DNA of 64,000 bases from Bradyrhizobium sp. 190 (GCF_023073415.1 NZ_JADPJL010000062.1:124001-188000); one strand, 5' to 3'. Shown: positions 43,316 to 53,017, counted from the stretch's first letter. Made by a program: numbers and translations. Notes: a model not told the origin generated them from the letters alone.

Positions 43316-44815
43316 ATGATGGACCAAGACAAGGTAAATATTCTTCTGGTTGACGATCAGCCGGCGAAGCTGCTCGCCTATGAAGTCATCCTGAAGGAAC
43401 TCGGCGAGAATCTGGTCAAGGCTTCGTCCGGGCGCGAAGCGCTCGAGTTCCTGCTCAAGAACGATGTCGCCATCATCCTGGTCGACGTCTGCATGCCGGA
43501 ACTGGACGGTTTCGAACTGGCCGCCATGATCCGCGAACACCCCCGCTTCCAGAAGACGGCGATGATATTCATATCCGCCATACAAGTCAGCGACATCGAC
43601 CGGCTGCGCGGCTACGAAATGGGGGCGGTCGACTATGTTCCGGTGCCCGTCGTGCCGGAGGTATTGCGCGCCAAGATCAAGGTGTTCGCCGAGCTCTATC
43701 GCAAGACGCGCCAGCTCGAGCGCCTCAACGTCGAGCTCGAAGATCGCGTTCGCGCCCGCACCGCCGAACTGGAGGAATCGCACGCGAGGCTTTTGGAAAG
43801 CGAGCAGCGCCGCAGTCTCGCGATAGCCGCCGGGAAGATGGGATCGTGGGACTGGGACTGGGTCAATGGCGACTGGATGTGGGACGACGGCCAGTATCAG
43901 ATCCTCGGCATCGATCCCGGCAGCTTCGAACTGACGCCGGCCAATATCCAGGCGCTGTTTCACCCCGACGACGTACGTGAATTGCACGAGGCGTGGGCGA
44001 GCTTCGCCCGAGGCACGAAATCATACGAAGCGGAATTCCGCATCATCCGGCCAACCGGCGAGGTGCGCTGGTGCGCGGGAACGGCGGCGGCAAGCACCGA
44101 CAAGGGCGGCCGTGTCATCCGCGTCAGCGGCGTCACCGTCGATATCACCGAGCGCAAGCAGGCCGAGGAACGGCAAAGCCTGCTGGCGCGGGAGGTCGAT
44201 CACCGCGCCAAGAACGCGCTGGCGCTGGCGCAGTCCATCGTCCGCCTGACGCGCGGCGACAACGTGAAGATGTACGTCCGTTCGGTCGAAGGACGGATCA
44301 ATGCGCTGGCGCGGGTGCACACCGTGCTTTCGCTGTCGAGCTGGCAAGGCGCCGAAATAAGGAGGCTGATCGAGGAGGAGCTGGCGCCCTATTCCACCGG
44401 CGACCAGATCGCGTTGCGCGGTCCTGAGGTCCAACTCGAGCCGGCGACGGCCCAGACCGTCGCGCTGGCGCTGCACGAACTCGTCACCAATTCGGCAAAG
44501 TACGGCGCCCTCTCGACGCTGTCGGGCCAGCTATCGGTGGGCTGGGAAGAAGACCAGGCAGGCGTTCTCAAGATCATATGGGTGGAGACCGGCGGGCCGC
44601 CGGTCGAGAAGCCGGTGTCGCGGGGATTCGGAACGCGCAGCGTGATCGCCAGCATCGAGTCGCAGCTCGGCGGCCAGGCGGAATTCGATTGGCGCCCGGA
44701 AGGCCTCGTTTGCTGCCTGTCAGTTCCCTTGCCGCAACGGCAGTTTGCCGCTGATCCGGTCCCGCTTCGCGAGATCGCCGTCGACGGCAACGGCTTGCGA
44801 CGCGCCGAGCGGTAA
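43316..44815 (+). CDS. Receiver-PAS-HWE histidine kinase
   Basis: A 499-residue soluble kinase: an N-terminal receiver (NILLVDDQPAKLLAYE; Asp57 in IILVDVCMPEL), a coiled-coil linker (ELEDRVRARTAELEESHARL), a PAS/PAC fold (about 165-285, ending GVTVDITERKQAEE) and an HWE kinase core with His296 in EVDHRAKNALALAQSIV and the WVETGG motif. HWE kinases phosphorylate single-receiver regulators in stress and light responses. It follows the poly-HAMP gene by 13 bp and may be phosphorylated at its receiver by that kinase. Confidence 0.92.
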   Translation: MMDQDKVNILLVDDQPAKLLAYEVILKELGENLVKASSGREALEFLLKNDVAIILVDVCMPELDGFELAAMIREHPRFQKTAMIFISAIQVSDIDRLRGYEMGAVDYVPVPVVPEVLRAKIKVFAELYRKTRQLERLNVELEDRVRARTAELEESHARLLESEQRRSLAIAAGKMGSWDWDWVNGDWMWDDGQYQILGIDPGSFELTPANIQALFHPDDVRELHEAWASFARGTKSYEAEFRIIRPTGEVRWCAGTAAASTDKGGRVIRVSGVTVDITERKQAEERQSLLAREVDHRAKNALALAQSIVRLTRGDNVKMYVRSVEGRINALARVHTVLSLSSWQGAEIRRLIEEELAPYSTGDQIALRGPEVQLEPATAQTVALALHELVTNSAKYGALSTLSGQLSVGWEEDQAGVLKIIWVETGGPPVEKPVSRGFGTRSVIASIESQLGGQAEFDWRPEGLVCCLSVPLPQRQFAADPVPLREIAVDGNGLRRAER

Positions 44816-44855
44816 CCGGGCGCTTGACGGTTGGCCAGCCATGAGAGCCGACGAG

Positions 44856-45254
44856 CTATCGCGCCGCCGTTACGACGGCACCGGCCGATTGCCGGAGCGA
44901 TCCCAGCGCCGCTTCGATCGCGCGCATCAAGTCCGGCGGGCGAAACGGCTTCTGCAGACAGACGACATTGGAGACCTCAGGCGTTTCGGACAGAAAGTCC
45001 AACGCGGTCATTCCGGAAATCGCGATGACAGGCAGACCGGGTACGCGCCCGCGCAGCGCTGCAATCAGATCGGAGCCGTTGGTGCCCTCCAGAAAGATAT
45101 CGACGATCGCAAGATCGAAGCTTGCTTCCTCGAACAGCTTCAATGCGGATGCGGCGCTTTCTGCCTCGACGATTTCGAACTGATGGATACGCAGCACGAT
45201 GGAAATCATCGTGCGAACGTCGGCTTGATCGTCAACAACAAGCACGCGAGGCAT
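44856..45254 (-). CDS. Single-domain response regulator
   Basis: A 132-residue receiver domain with VLVVDDQADVRTMISIVLR, phospho-acceptor Asp52 in LAIVDIFLEGTNG, the switch VIAISG and Lys in LQKPFRPPDLM. No output domain is attached. It is convergent with the HWE kinase gene and lies between two kinase genes, so it is a candidate shuttle or sink for phosphate in this island. Confidence 0.9.
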   Translation of the reverse strand: MPRVLVVDDQADVRTMISIVLRIHQFEIVEAESAASALKLFEEASFDLAIVDIFLEGTNGSDLIAALRGRVPGLPVIAISGMTALDFLSETPEVSNVVCLQKPFRPPDLMRAIEAALGSLRQSAGAVVTAAR

Positions 45255-45569
45255 CGCAGTCTCCCGGATCGGTCGCGCAGCAGCTTACGTTGAAATTCGT
45301 CGATTTCGGCGGTTCCACAGGGATTATTCAGCCGGTCGGTAAAGAGGCGGTTACCCTATTGTCGAGTTTTCCTTCCGGCATCGTCCGGTAATATGTCGCC
45401 TTGAATTGATTCCCCCCGAGGCGACGCTAGCGTAGCCTCGGGGCTGCGATTCCAGCGGCGTCCAGTGGCGCCAAGTATCGGCTGGATGTCCGACCGCGCC
45501 GGATGAATTGTTTTCGCGCGTTGAAGCTATTGCCATGGCGCGTTCGCTGCCAGTTTGCCGGAGACGACA
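45255..45569. other. 315-bp divergent promoter region with palindromic hairpin
   Basis: No gene is seen here; it must hold the promoters of the receiver gene and of the MASE4 kinase gene. CCCCGAGGC (45414-45422) and GCCTCGGGG (45435-45443) form a 9-bp stem whose loop contains the palindrome ACGCTAGCGT. This may be an operator or a repeat remnant. Confidence 0.5.
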
Positions 45570-48353
45570 ATGGGTGACGAGCGCAACATCATCTTTCTTT
45601 CGACCATGCCGGCGAGCCGCCGCGATCGCGCCGCAGCGCTGGTTGTGGTCGGTATCTCGGCGGTGTTGTTTGCATGCGCCGTGCCGTTTGCCACGGTGCC
45701 GCTTACCCCCGTTCCGGCGTTCATTGCGAGTTATCAATCCGCGCTCGCCATTGCCGATCTGATCACGGCCGTTCTGTTGTTTTCGCAATTTGCCCTGCTC
45801 CGGTCGCGGGCTCTGTTGTTGCTTGCGAGCGGTTACCTGTTCACCGCGGCCGCAGCCATCGTCCACGCCCTGTCCTTCCCGGGCGTGTTCTCTCCGACCG
45901 GACTTCTCAATTCGGGCCCGCAAACAACAGTCTGGCTCTACCAGATCTGGCACACTGGATTTCCGCTTCTGGCGATCGGCTACGCATTGCTGAAGGACAC
46001 GGATGGCGGCCCCAAAATCAGCGGGTCAGTCGGCCGTGCACTGTTCGGCAGCGTCATCGCCGTCGGTGTTACGCTGTCGGTCGCGACCTGGATCGTGACC
46101 GCCGGGCACGACATCCTCCCCACGCTTCTGAGCGGCGCACAGGGGGACTTCAACTCCGTTCTGATTACAATCCTGTCGACCGAGCTGTTTCTCAGCTTCA
46201 TGGCGCTACTGATCCTGTGGTTCCGGCGGCCACACTCGATGCTCGACATCTGGCTCATGGTCGTGATGTGCGCCTGGCTGTTCGACATCGCGTTGTCGGG
46301 AGTTGTCAACGCGGCCACGTTCGATCTCGGCTTTTACGCCGGCCGTCTGTACGGGCTCTGCGCTGCCAGTTTCGTACTGGGGATCCTCCTGGTCGAAAAT
46401 GTCGGCCTGCAGGCGAAGCTGGCGCGCCTGCTCGGATCGTTGCGTCTGCAAGCCGCCTCGGAAAGGGACCTCCGCACCGAACGCGAAAGTCTATTCAGCG
46501 CGGTCGTGGAATCATCCAACGACGCCATCATCACCAAATTGCTTGATGGCACCATTACCGGCTGGAACGGAGCCGCCGAACGTCTGTTCGGCTTCGCAGC
46601 AGCGGAAGCCCTCGGCAGGAACATAAACATCATCGTCCCGCCGGACCGGCGCGACGAGATACGCAATGTCATCGAACGGATCAGCCGAGGCGAGCCGATT
46701 GAACATTACGAAACTTCACGCCTGCGCAAGGATGGCAGCGCCGTCGACATTTCACTGAGCATCTCCCCGATCCGCCTGGCCTCCGGCAAGATCGTCGGCA
46801 TCTCCAAAGCCGCGCGCGACATCACAGAAAGCAAGCGGACGCAGCATGCGCTCAGCCAGGAAATCGAGGAGCGGCGGCGTATATTCGATTCCTCGAACGA
46901 CCTCATCCTGGTGACCGACACCGCGGGGAATTTCATCCAGGTGAGCCCGAGCGTCACCGCGATCCTCGGCTATCAGCCCTCCGACATGATCGGGCATAGC
47001 GCGGTGGAATTCATCCACCCCGACGACCTCGAACACACCCGCAGGGAGATGCGGGCGGCGCGACGGGGACAAAGCAAGCGCAATTTCGAGACGCGCTATA
47101 TCGACAAGGAAGGCAAGGCCGTCGCGCTGAACTGGACCGGGACGTGGTCGGAACCGGTCCACCGCCACTTCTTCATCGGCCGGGACCTGACTGAAAAGCA
47201 GGCCGCGGAAGCCCAGTTGCGGCATGCGCAGAAGATGGATGCGGTCGGCCAGCTCACGGGTGGCGTCGCGCACGACTTCAACAACATCCTGACCGTGATC
47301 ACCGGCACCATCGGCATTCTGGAGGAAGCAGTCGCCGATCAGCCCCAGCTCGCCGCCATCGCCAAGCTGATCGACGAAGCCGCCGAACGCGGCGCCAACC
47401 TGACCAAACATCTCCTCGCCTTTGCCCGCAAGCAGCCGCTGCAGCCGGTTGACGTCGACGTCAACGCGCTGGTGCTGGAGTCGGCGAAGCTGCTGCACCC
47501 GACCCTAGGCGAAAACATCGAAATCACGCCGCTATTGGCCGAAGATGCATGGACCGCGCTGGTCGATCCAAACCTGCTTACGACGGCGGTTCTCAATCTG
47601 GCAATAAATGCGCGCGATGCCATGCCCAACGGCGGCAAGCTCGCGCTCGAGACCAGCAACGTCTTTCTCGACGAAAACTACGCGAACATGCAGAGCGAGG
47701 TCACGGCCGGCAATTACGTGATGATCGCGATCAGCGACACCGGCTCCGGAATCCCGCCCGCGCTGCTCGAACGGGTATTCGAACCGTTTTTCACGACCAA
47801 GGAGGTCGGCCGGGGCACCGGCCTCGGCCTCAGCATGGTGTTCGGCTTCGTCAAGCAGTCGGGCGGACACGTCAAGATCTACAGCGAGGAAGGCCACGGC
47901 ACCTCCGTCAAGATCTACCTGCCGCGGGCGACGGGATTGCAGCAGACCGCGGCGGAAGTGCTGGTCTCGGCTGGTATCGAGGGCGGCAACGAAACCGTTC
48001 TGGTCGTCGAGGACGATGCGCTGGTGCGCCGCTACGTGATGACCCAGATCGAGAGCCTGGGCTACACCACGCTCGAAGCGGCCAATGCTTCCGACGCCTT
48101 GCGTTTCATCGACGAGGCCCCCGGCATCGACCTGCTTTTCACCGACGTGATCATGCCCGGCACGATGAACGGCCGCCAGCTCGTCGACGAAGCGCTGAAG
48201 CGGCGGCCGGGCCTCAAGACCCTGTTCACATCAGGATATACCGAGAACGCCATCGTGCATCATGGCCGCCTGGATTCCGGCGTGCTGCTGCTGGCAAAAC
48301 CCTATCGCAAATCAGAGCTCGCCAGGATGATCCGGCTCGCGCTTGCCAGTTGA
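45570..48353 (+). CDS. MASE4-PAS-PAS hybrid histidine kinase
   Basis: A 927-residue membrane kinase. Residues about 20-285 form a MASE4-like sensor with eight hydrophobic helices (SYQSALAIADLITAVLLFSQ is typical). Two PAS domains follow (about 305-425 and 435-555), then HisKA with His568 in GGVAHDFNNILTVI, HATPase (AINARDAMPNGGKL, GRGTGLGLSMVFG) and a C-terminal receiver with Asp859 in LLFTDVIMPGTM. The ATG at 45570 with GGAGACGACA upstream is chosen. FixL-like haem residues are not evident. It is transcribed alone. Confidence 0.92.
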   Translation: MGDERNIIFLSTMPASRRDRAAALVVVGISAVLFACAVPFATVPLTPVPAFIASYQSALAIADLITAVLLFSQFALLRSRALLLLASGYLFTAAAAIVHALSFPGVFSPTGLLNSGPQTTVWLYQIWHTGFPLLAIGYALLKDTDGGPKISGSVGRALFGSVIAVGVTLSVATWIVTAGHDILPTLLSGAQGDFNSVLITILSTELFLSFMALLILWFRRPHSMLDIWLMVVMCAWLFDIALSGVVNAATFDLGFYAGRLYGLCAASFVLGILLVENVGLQAKLARLLGSLRLQAASERDLRTERESLFSAVVESSNDAIITKLLDGTITGWNGAAERLFGFAAAEALGRNINIIVPPDRRDEIRNVIERISRGEPIEHYETSRLRKDGSAVDISLSISPIRLASGKIVGISKAARDITESKRTQHALSQEIEERRRIFDSSNDLILVTDTAGNFIQVSPSVTAILGYQPSDMIGHSAVEFIHPDDLEHTRREMRAARRGQSKRNFETRYIDKEGKAVALNWTGTWSEPVHRHFFIGRDLTEKQAAEAQLRHAQKMDAVGQLTGGVAHDFNNILTVITGTIGILEEAVADQPQLAAIAKLIDEAAERGANLTKHLLAFARKQPLQPVDVDVNALVLESAKLLHPTLGENIEITPLLAEDAWTALVDPNLLTTAVLNLAINARDAMPNGGKLALETSNVFLDENYANMQSEVTAGNYVMIAISDTGSGIPPALLERVFEPFFTTKEVGRGTGLGLSMVFGFVKQSGGHVKIYSEEGHGTSVKIYLPRATGLQQTAAEVLVSAGIEGGNETVLVVEDDALVRRYVMTQIESLGYTTLEAANASDALRFIDEAPGIDLLFTDVIMPGTMNGRQLVDEALKRRPGLKTLFTSGYTENAIVHHGRLDSGVLLLAKPYRKSELARMIRLALAS

Positions 48354-48395
48354 AGCATTCCCGACGGCTGATATATCCGTGGGACACCCAGATGG

Positions 48396-49412
48396 ATGCA
48401 GCCTCGGACCGGCGCCTTGAAAAACCTGCTCACCGATATTGCCGGCGTTCGCGTCGGCCACGCCCACGACGCGGACGTCGCCTCCGGCGTTACCGCGATC
48501 CTTTTCGATACCCCTGCGGTCGCCTCGATCGACGTGCGCGGCGGCGGGCCCGGTACCCGCGAGGACGGCCTCCTCAAACCCGAAAGCACCGTCGAGGCGA
48601 TCGACGCCATCGCGTTATCCGGTGGCTCGGCGCTCGGGCTGGATGCCGCGGGCGGCGTACAGGCCTGGCTTGCCGAACAGGGCCGCGGCTTAAGAATCCG
48701 CGAGGCGGTTATTCCGATCGTTCCGGGCGCGATCTGTTTCGATCTGCTCAACGGCGGCAACAAGGCATGGGGACGCTTCCCGCCTTATCGCGATCTCGCC
48801 TACGCCGCAGCGCGCGCGGCGAGCAGCGATTTCGCGCTGGGCAGCGTCGGCGCAGGCCTCGGCGCGACGACAGCAAATTTCAAGGGCGGCCTTGGCTCCG
48901 CTTCCGCGCAAACCGAAAGCGGCGTCACCGTCGGCGCGCTCGCGGTGGTCAATGCGGTGGGCAGCGTGACTGTCGGCGACGGGCCATGGTTCTGGGCGGC
49001 GCCGTTCGAGGCGGGCAATGAGTTTGGCGGCCGGGGACTGCCGCCCTCGTTCACGCCTGACATGCTGAGCGCACGCCTCAAGGGCGGCCCGGCCGCGGCG
49101 TCTTCGGAGAACACCACGCTGGTGGTCGTGGTCACGGACGCCATACTGACAAAAGCGCAGGCCAAACGGCTGGCGATGATCGCGCACACCGGCATGGCGC
49201 GCGCCATTTATCCCGTCCATGCCACGACGGATGGCGACGTGGTGTATGCCGCCGCGACCGGCAAGACGCCGATCGATCCGCGGTTCGGCCTCACCGAACT
49301 CGGCATGGTGGCCGCGAACACCGTCGCCCGCGCAATTGCGCGCGGCGTTCACAGTGCGACCGCGCTACCCTTTCTGGGTGCGCTACCGGCGTGGAGCGAT
49401 CGCTTCGGCTAG
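48396..49412 (+). CDS. P1 family (DmpA-type) peptidase
   Basis: A 338-residue Ntn-type hydrolase of MEROPS family P1 (peptidase S58). Family blocks are NLLTDIAGVRVGHAHDADVA, VRGGGPGTREDGLL, LSGGSALGLDAAGGVQAWL, GSVGAGLGATTANFKGGLGS and the self-cleavage site region SSENTTLVVVVTDA, where a Thr would become the N-terminal nucleophile of the small subunit. Substrates of relatives include D-aminopeptides, beta-peptides and 6-aminohexanoate oligomers; this one is not known. It is transcribed alone. Confidence 0.85.
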   Translation: MQPRTGALKNLLTDIAGVRVGHAHDADVASGVTAILFDTPAVASIDVRGGGPGTREDGLLKPESTVEAIDAIALSGGSALGLDAAGGVQAWLAEQGRGLRIREAVIPIVPGAICFDLLNGGNKAWGRFPPYRDLAYAAARAASSDFALGSVGAGLGATTANFKGGLGSASAQTESGVTVGALAVVNAVGSVTVGDGPWFWAAPFEAGNEFGGRGLPPSFTPDMLSARLKGGPAAASSENTTLVVVVTDAILTKAQAKRLAMIAHTGMARAIYPVHATTDGDVVYAAATGKTPIDPRFGLTELGMVAANTVARAIARGVHSATALPFLGALPAWSDRFG

Positions 49413-49447
49413 GTCGCAGTTCGAAGGGATCTCGCCGGGTCTCGTGT

Positions 49448-50197
49448 TCAGACGCTCACCGAGAGCGATGAAGTGGCGGCCGATGAAATCTGTTGGGCCT
49501 GCCGCTGGATCATCTGCTCGATGAAATTGTAGGACGATGCCGCTGATGTGGATGAGCTTTTGCCTGCGGCCGACGTCATCGTTACCTTGGATCCGTCCGC
49601 ATAGGTGAGCGACGTCGTCACCGAACCGTCGCTGTTGGTGACGGATGTGCTGGAAGCGCCCTGCAGGGCCTGCGGATCGGAATTCGATCCGCCGGACTCG
49701 CTGGCAGCATCATGGTGAGGTTTCTTGCCGCCCTTCAGCGCCGATGCCAGTTCCTTGAGGCTGACCGAGCCGTCGCCGTCCTTGTCGAGCTTGCCGAACA
49801 CGCTGTCGGCCTGCGCGATGTTGGTGCCGCCGGCGCCGAGCGCCTCTTCAAATTCCGACTTGCTGATCTTGCCGTCGCCGTCGCCATCGATCTGCGCGAA
49901 CAGGTCCTTCAGCGCGGCGGAGCGGCTTTTGGATGCCGTGGTCGTCGACCCCGTCGAGGACTGGCTCTGCGCGTCGAGCAGCGCGCTCATGGTCTGCGGC
50001 GATATCTGCGAACCGCCGCCGCCGGATCCGGAACCCGAGCCCGAGCCGACCGAAGCCGACGAACTCGAGGACATTAGATCGAACGGGGTCTTGGCATCCT
50101 GGCTGAGGCCGGTGGATTGCGCGGACGACGACTTCGACGACGTCAGGGCCTTGAGGACATTGATCGCCGACGACGCGGCGCCCAAAGCAAGGAACAT
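49448..50197 (-). CDS. EF-hand calcium-binding protein
   Basis: A 249-residue Ser/Gly-rich protein with two canonical EF-hand loops: residues 104-115 (DGDGDGKISKSE) and 138-149 (DKDGDGSVSLKE). Both have all calcium ligands. Long Ser/Thr-rich stretches flank them, including a run alternating Gly and Ser at 51-62. There is no clear cleavable signal, although the first 12 residues are hydrophobic. It could be secreted or surface-associated; the role is unknown. Small rhizobial EF-hand proteins of this shape are frequent. Confidence 0.82.
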   Translation of the reverse strand: MFLALGAASSAINVLKALTSSKSSSAQSTGLSQDAKTPFDLMSSSSSASVGSGSGSGSGGGGSQISPQTMSALLDAQSQSSTGSTTTASKSRSAALKDLFAQIDGDGDGKISKSEFEEALGAGGTNIAQADSVFGKLDKDGDGSVSLKELASALKGGKKPHHDAASESGGSNSDPQALQGASSTSVTNSDGSVTTSLTYADGSKVTMTSAAGKSSSTSAASSYNFIEQMIQRQAQQISSAATSSLSVSV

Positions 50198-50451
50198 GGC
50201 AAAACTCCAACAACGCCGCGCCGGTCGCGGCCGATAGCTCGTGCATATTCCTCAGCAAGTGCCGTGCCATGCAGAAAAACCCAATAAAAACGGGCTTTCC
50301 GCTTCCGTTCCGATCCGGCAAACCCGGCAATAGATGCCCGCTCCGGCAACTTTTTCCCGCCCACAGGACGCCTTCGCGGTCGCATTGCCCCCGGCCGCCC
50401 TGCATGTTACGCGGAGCCGTTCCGCCCCTTAAGTGTTTTGGGAAAGCGCAC

Positions 50452-51153
50452 ATGTCTCAGCAATTTGCGTCGCGTCCCCTCGTCATCGCGCCGTCGATCC
50501 TGGCGGCGGATTTCGCCAAGCTCGGCGAAGAAGTCCGCGCCGTGGACGCGGCGGGCGCCGACTGGATCCATCTCGACGTGATGGACGGGCATTTCGTGCC
50601 CAACATTTCCTACGGTCCCGATGTGATCAAGGCGATGCGCCCGCACACCAAGAAGATCTTTGACGCGCATCTGATGATCTCGCCCTGCGACCCCTATCTC
50701 GAGGCGTTTGCAAAAGCCGGCTGCGATCACATCACCGTCCACGCCGAGGCCGGGCCGCATCTGCATCGCTCGCTGCAGGCGATCCGCGCGCTCGGCAAGA
50801 AGGCCGGCGTCTCGCTCAACCCGGGCACGCCGGCGAGTGCGATCGAATATGTCATCGACCTGATCGATCTGGTGCTGGTGATGTCGGTCAATCCCGGCTT
50901 CGGCGGCCAGGCTTTCATCAAGTCGGCGCTCGGCAAGGTCAGCGATATCAGGGCAATGGCCGCGGGCCGTCCGATCGACATCGAGGTCGATGGCGGCGTG
51001 GCCCCTGACGTCGCCGGACAATTGGCCGCCGCCGGCGCGAATGCGCTGGTCGCGGGCTCCGCGGTCTTCAAGGGCGGCACATTGGAAGCCTACAAGGCCA
51101 ATATTTCCGCGATCCGTCACTCGGCGGCGCTGGCGCGCGGCGAAGCGGTGTGA
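50452..51153 (+). CDS. rpe: Ribulose-phosphate 3-epimerase
   Basis: A 233-residue TIM-barrel epimerase interconverting ribulose 5-phosphate and xylulose 5-phosphate. Catalytic and metal motifs are VIAPSILAADFAKLGEEV, WIHLDVMDGHFVPNISYGP, FDAHLMI, ITVHAEA, MSVNPGFGGQAF and IEVDGGVAPDVAG. The start at 50452 is preceded by GGGAAAG. The open frame extends upstream to 50269 but without family resemblance. The calvin-type or pentose-phosphate role cannot be separated, as no cbb genes are near. Confidence 0.94.
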   Translation: MSQQFASRPLVIAPSILAADFAKLGEEVRAVDAAGADWIHLDVMDGHFVPNISYGPDVIKAMRPHTKKIFDAHLMISPCDPYLEAFAKAGCDHITVHAEAGPHLHRSLQAIRALGKKAGVSLNPGTPASAIEYVIDLIDLVLVMSVNPGFGGQAFIKSALGKVSDIRAMAAGRPIDIEVDGGVAPDVAGQLAAAGANALVAGSAVFKGGTLEAYKANISAIRHSAALARGEAV

Positions 51154-51212
51154 CGCCGACAAGCCTCCCCGTGCGCCGAACCATTCCTTGTGACGGCGCG
51201 ACCAAGTAAGGC

Positions 51213-51755
51213 ATGGACGAACTCCGATTCACGATATTCTCCGCAGGCTTACGCCGGCTACTGACCGAAGCACTTCAACCCGGCGAGCGCGTGCTGTGGC
51301 AAGGCGAGCCTGACGGTATCGCCCGCATGATGATGTGGCGGTTTCTCTGGTGGATCGGATTTCCCTGGCTGCTCGTCACCGCCTTTGCGATCTCCAGAGG
51401 CTGGATCGTTCAGTCGACCGTGCCCCTCTTGATGGTCGGCATCGCGATGGTTGCCGCCCCGTTCGTGATGCTGCTGCATGACCTGCAGACGCTTTTCGTA
51501 ATCACCAACCGGCGTGCGCTGATCGTGCGAACGGCCTGGGGCAAGCGGACCGCGACGGCGACGCGCTTTAAAGACATGGACGCGGCAACCGAGATATCGG
51601 ACATCGGCCGCGGTGCCGGCCACCTGAATTTCGCGTCGGGGCGCTCGACCCGCTCTCCCGATACGGATTACACCGGCCGCTACGGGTTCCGCTGCGTCCG
51701 AAACCCTGCAGGTGTCAGCGATATCCTGGAGCGCGCACGTCGCCGAAAAACTTAG
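51213..51755 (+). CDS. Membrane protein with PH-like domain
   Basis: A 180-residue protein with two membrane helices (about 43-62 and 69-90) followed by a bacterial PH-like segment (LQTLFVITNRRALIVRTAWG). The N-terminal LQPGERVLWQGEPDG is typical of such proteins. The C-terminal third is polar. Function is unknown. It begins 59 bp after rpe and could be in the same transcript. Confidence 0.65.
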   Translation: MDELRFTIFSAGLRRLLTEALQPGERVLWQGEPDGIARMMMWRFLWWIGFPWLLVTAFAISRGWIVQSTVPLLMVGIAMVAAPFVMLLHDLQTLFVITNRRALIVRTAWGKRTATATRFKDMDAATEISDIGRGAGHLNFASGRSTRSPDTDYTGRYGFRCVRNPAGVSDILERARRRKT

Positions 51756-51891
51756 CGAGCCGGCAGGAAAGTCACAGCAGGCGCGCGGCAAGCCATGGAA
51801 CCTGGAAAGTCCATGCTCCGGCCACAAAGCGTCACGCATCTCGCCATAAAGGCGGATCAGCATTGCGGCCTTTCATGGATGGGACGCCAAT

Positions 51892-52275
51892 ATGATCAAG
51901 GCCTACACCACAGCTGCAATGCTCCTGGTACTCGCGCCCTCCGCCGCGCTCGCGCAGCGCGCAGGCGACGCCGCACTGGGCGCGGTAGCCGGCGCCGTCG
52001 TGCTGGGCCCGGTCGGGGCCGTCGCCGGAGCCTTCGTCGGCTACACGGCCGGACCTTCGATATCGCGGTCGTGGGGGCTGGAAGGCTCGCGCTCGTCGCG
52101 GCACCGCAGGCAGTCTTCAAGGGACAGCGTGCGCGGCGCCAGGGCGGAAGCCGTAGGGCCCGCATCCAATTCCGCCGCTCGGGCCGAACGAAGTGGCCGC
52201 GTCACCAGCTATCCGGTGCCGAACCCGCCGCGTTCCGCTAAAACAACGCTGCCGCCCGTGCAGACCCTCGACTGA
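51892..52275 (+). CDS. Small exported glycine-zipper protein
   Basis: A 127-residue protein with a signal peptide (cleaved near ALAQ) and a glycine-zipper-like hydrophobic stretch (GDAALGAVAGAVVLGPVGAV, continuing AGAFVGY), then a basic Ser/Arg-rich tail. Glycine-zipper proteins associate with the outer membrane or form small pores; no specific role is known here. Confidence 0.6.
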   Translation: MIKAYTTAAMLLVLAPSAALAQRAGDAALGAVAGAVVLGPVGAVAGAFVGYTAGPSISRSWGLEGSRSSRHRRQSSRDSVRGARAEAVGPASNSAARAERSGRVTSYPVPNPPRSAKTTLPPVQTLD

Positions 52276-52291
52276 GCACACGCGCCGCCTG

Positions 52292-52843
52292 CTACGCGCT
52301 ATCGCCCGGCACAGGCACCACCGCCAGCCGCGGCGGTCGCACCACCGTTACGCTGCAGGCGGCCTCTGCCGCGACCTTGGCCGAGACGCTGCCCAGAAAC
52401 GTGCGCAGCATCGAGTTCTGCCGCGCGCCGATCACGATGTGATCGACATGATTGACCCTGGTGAATTCCAGGATCGCGGCGGCGGGATCGACCGCCTCCA
52501 GCACATGCACCGTAAGCCGACTTTCATCCAACTCTAGCGGCTGCGCCCAGTGCCGCAGCGCGACCATGCGGTCGATATGCTTGTTGTTGCCCTGCTCGTC
52601 GAGCGTCCGGTCGATGGTGATGCGCCCGAGCCTGAGCACGTTCAGGCAGGCGAGCCGCGCCGACGACAACGTCGCGAGTAGCTGCGCGGCGGTCCGGCGT
52701 CATATAGGGCGCGGTGCCGTAGGCAGACGAGATTCTTCCTGCAGCAGGTCCGGCAACTGGTTGTGATGCGACAGGCCGAAATCGATCAGCACGCATTCGC
52801 CTGATGCTGGTGCCCGGCATTTTCTGAAAACGACGATGAGCAT
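52292..52843 (-). pseudogene. Decayed Ser/Thr protein kinase / universal stress protein
   Basis: The minus strand first reads GECVLIDFGLSHHNQLPDLL (the DFG segment of a protein kinase, about 52744-52801). It then continues in another frame with AYGTAPYMTPDRRAA (activation-segment end) and, after a further frame change near 52680, with a universal-stress-protein C-terminal domain (DHIVIGARQNSMLRTFLGSV, 52292-52669). Bradyrhizobia have intact fused kinase-USP proteins of this kind. The N-lobe, most of the C-lobe and the USP N-terminus are missing, so the locus is a remnant with deletions and at least two frameshifts. The 125-codon USP part might still be translated. Confidence 0.75.
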
Positions 52844-52847
52844 GCAA

Positions 52848-52882
52848 AACGCGCCCGTCGTGAGAGATCTGACGGGCGCGTT
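52848..52882. terminator. 12-bp perfect hairpin, probable terminator
   Basis: AACGCGCCCGTC and GACGGGCGCGTT form a 12-bp stem with an 11-nt loop. On the minus strand the stem runs into TTTTG, giving a weak T-tract. It lies between the decayed kinase/USP locus and the fds operon. Confidence 0.55.
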
Positions 52883-53017
52883 CCGCTGCGGAACAATCAG
52901 GCGTTAACCAACCGTTCCGCGCGGCATCGGCCCATAGGCATTGCCTATGTCCTTGTCTTGATTGCGTTTTGAAATCGCAACATGGGACAGCTTTATTGAT
53001 ATTCCTCGCGATTCCCC

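Noticed and set aside
45255..45330. GGAAC on the minus strand before the single receiver as an EcfG promoter
   Set aside because: The nearest CGT-containing element is about 22 bp away, outside the accepted spacing.
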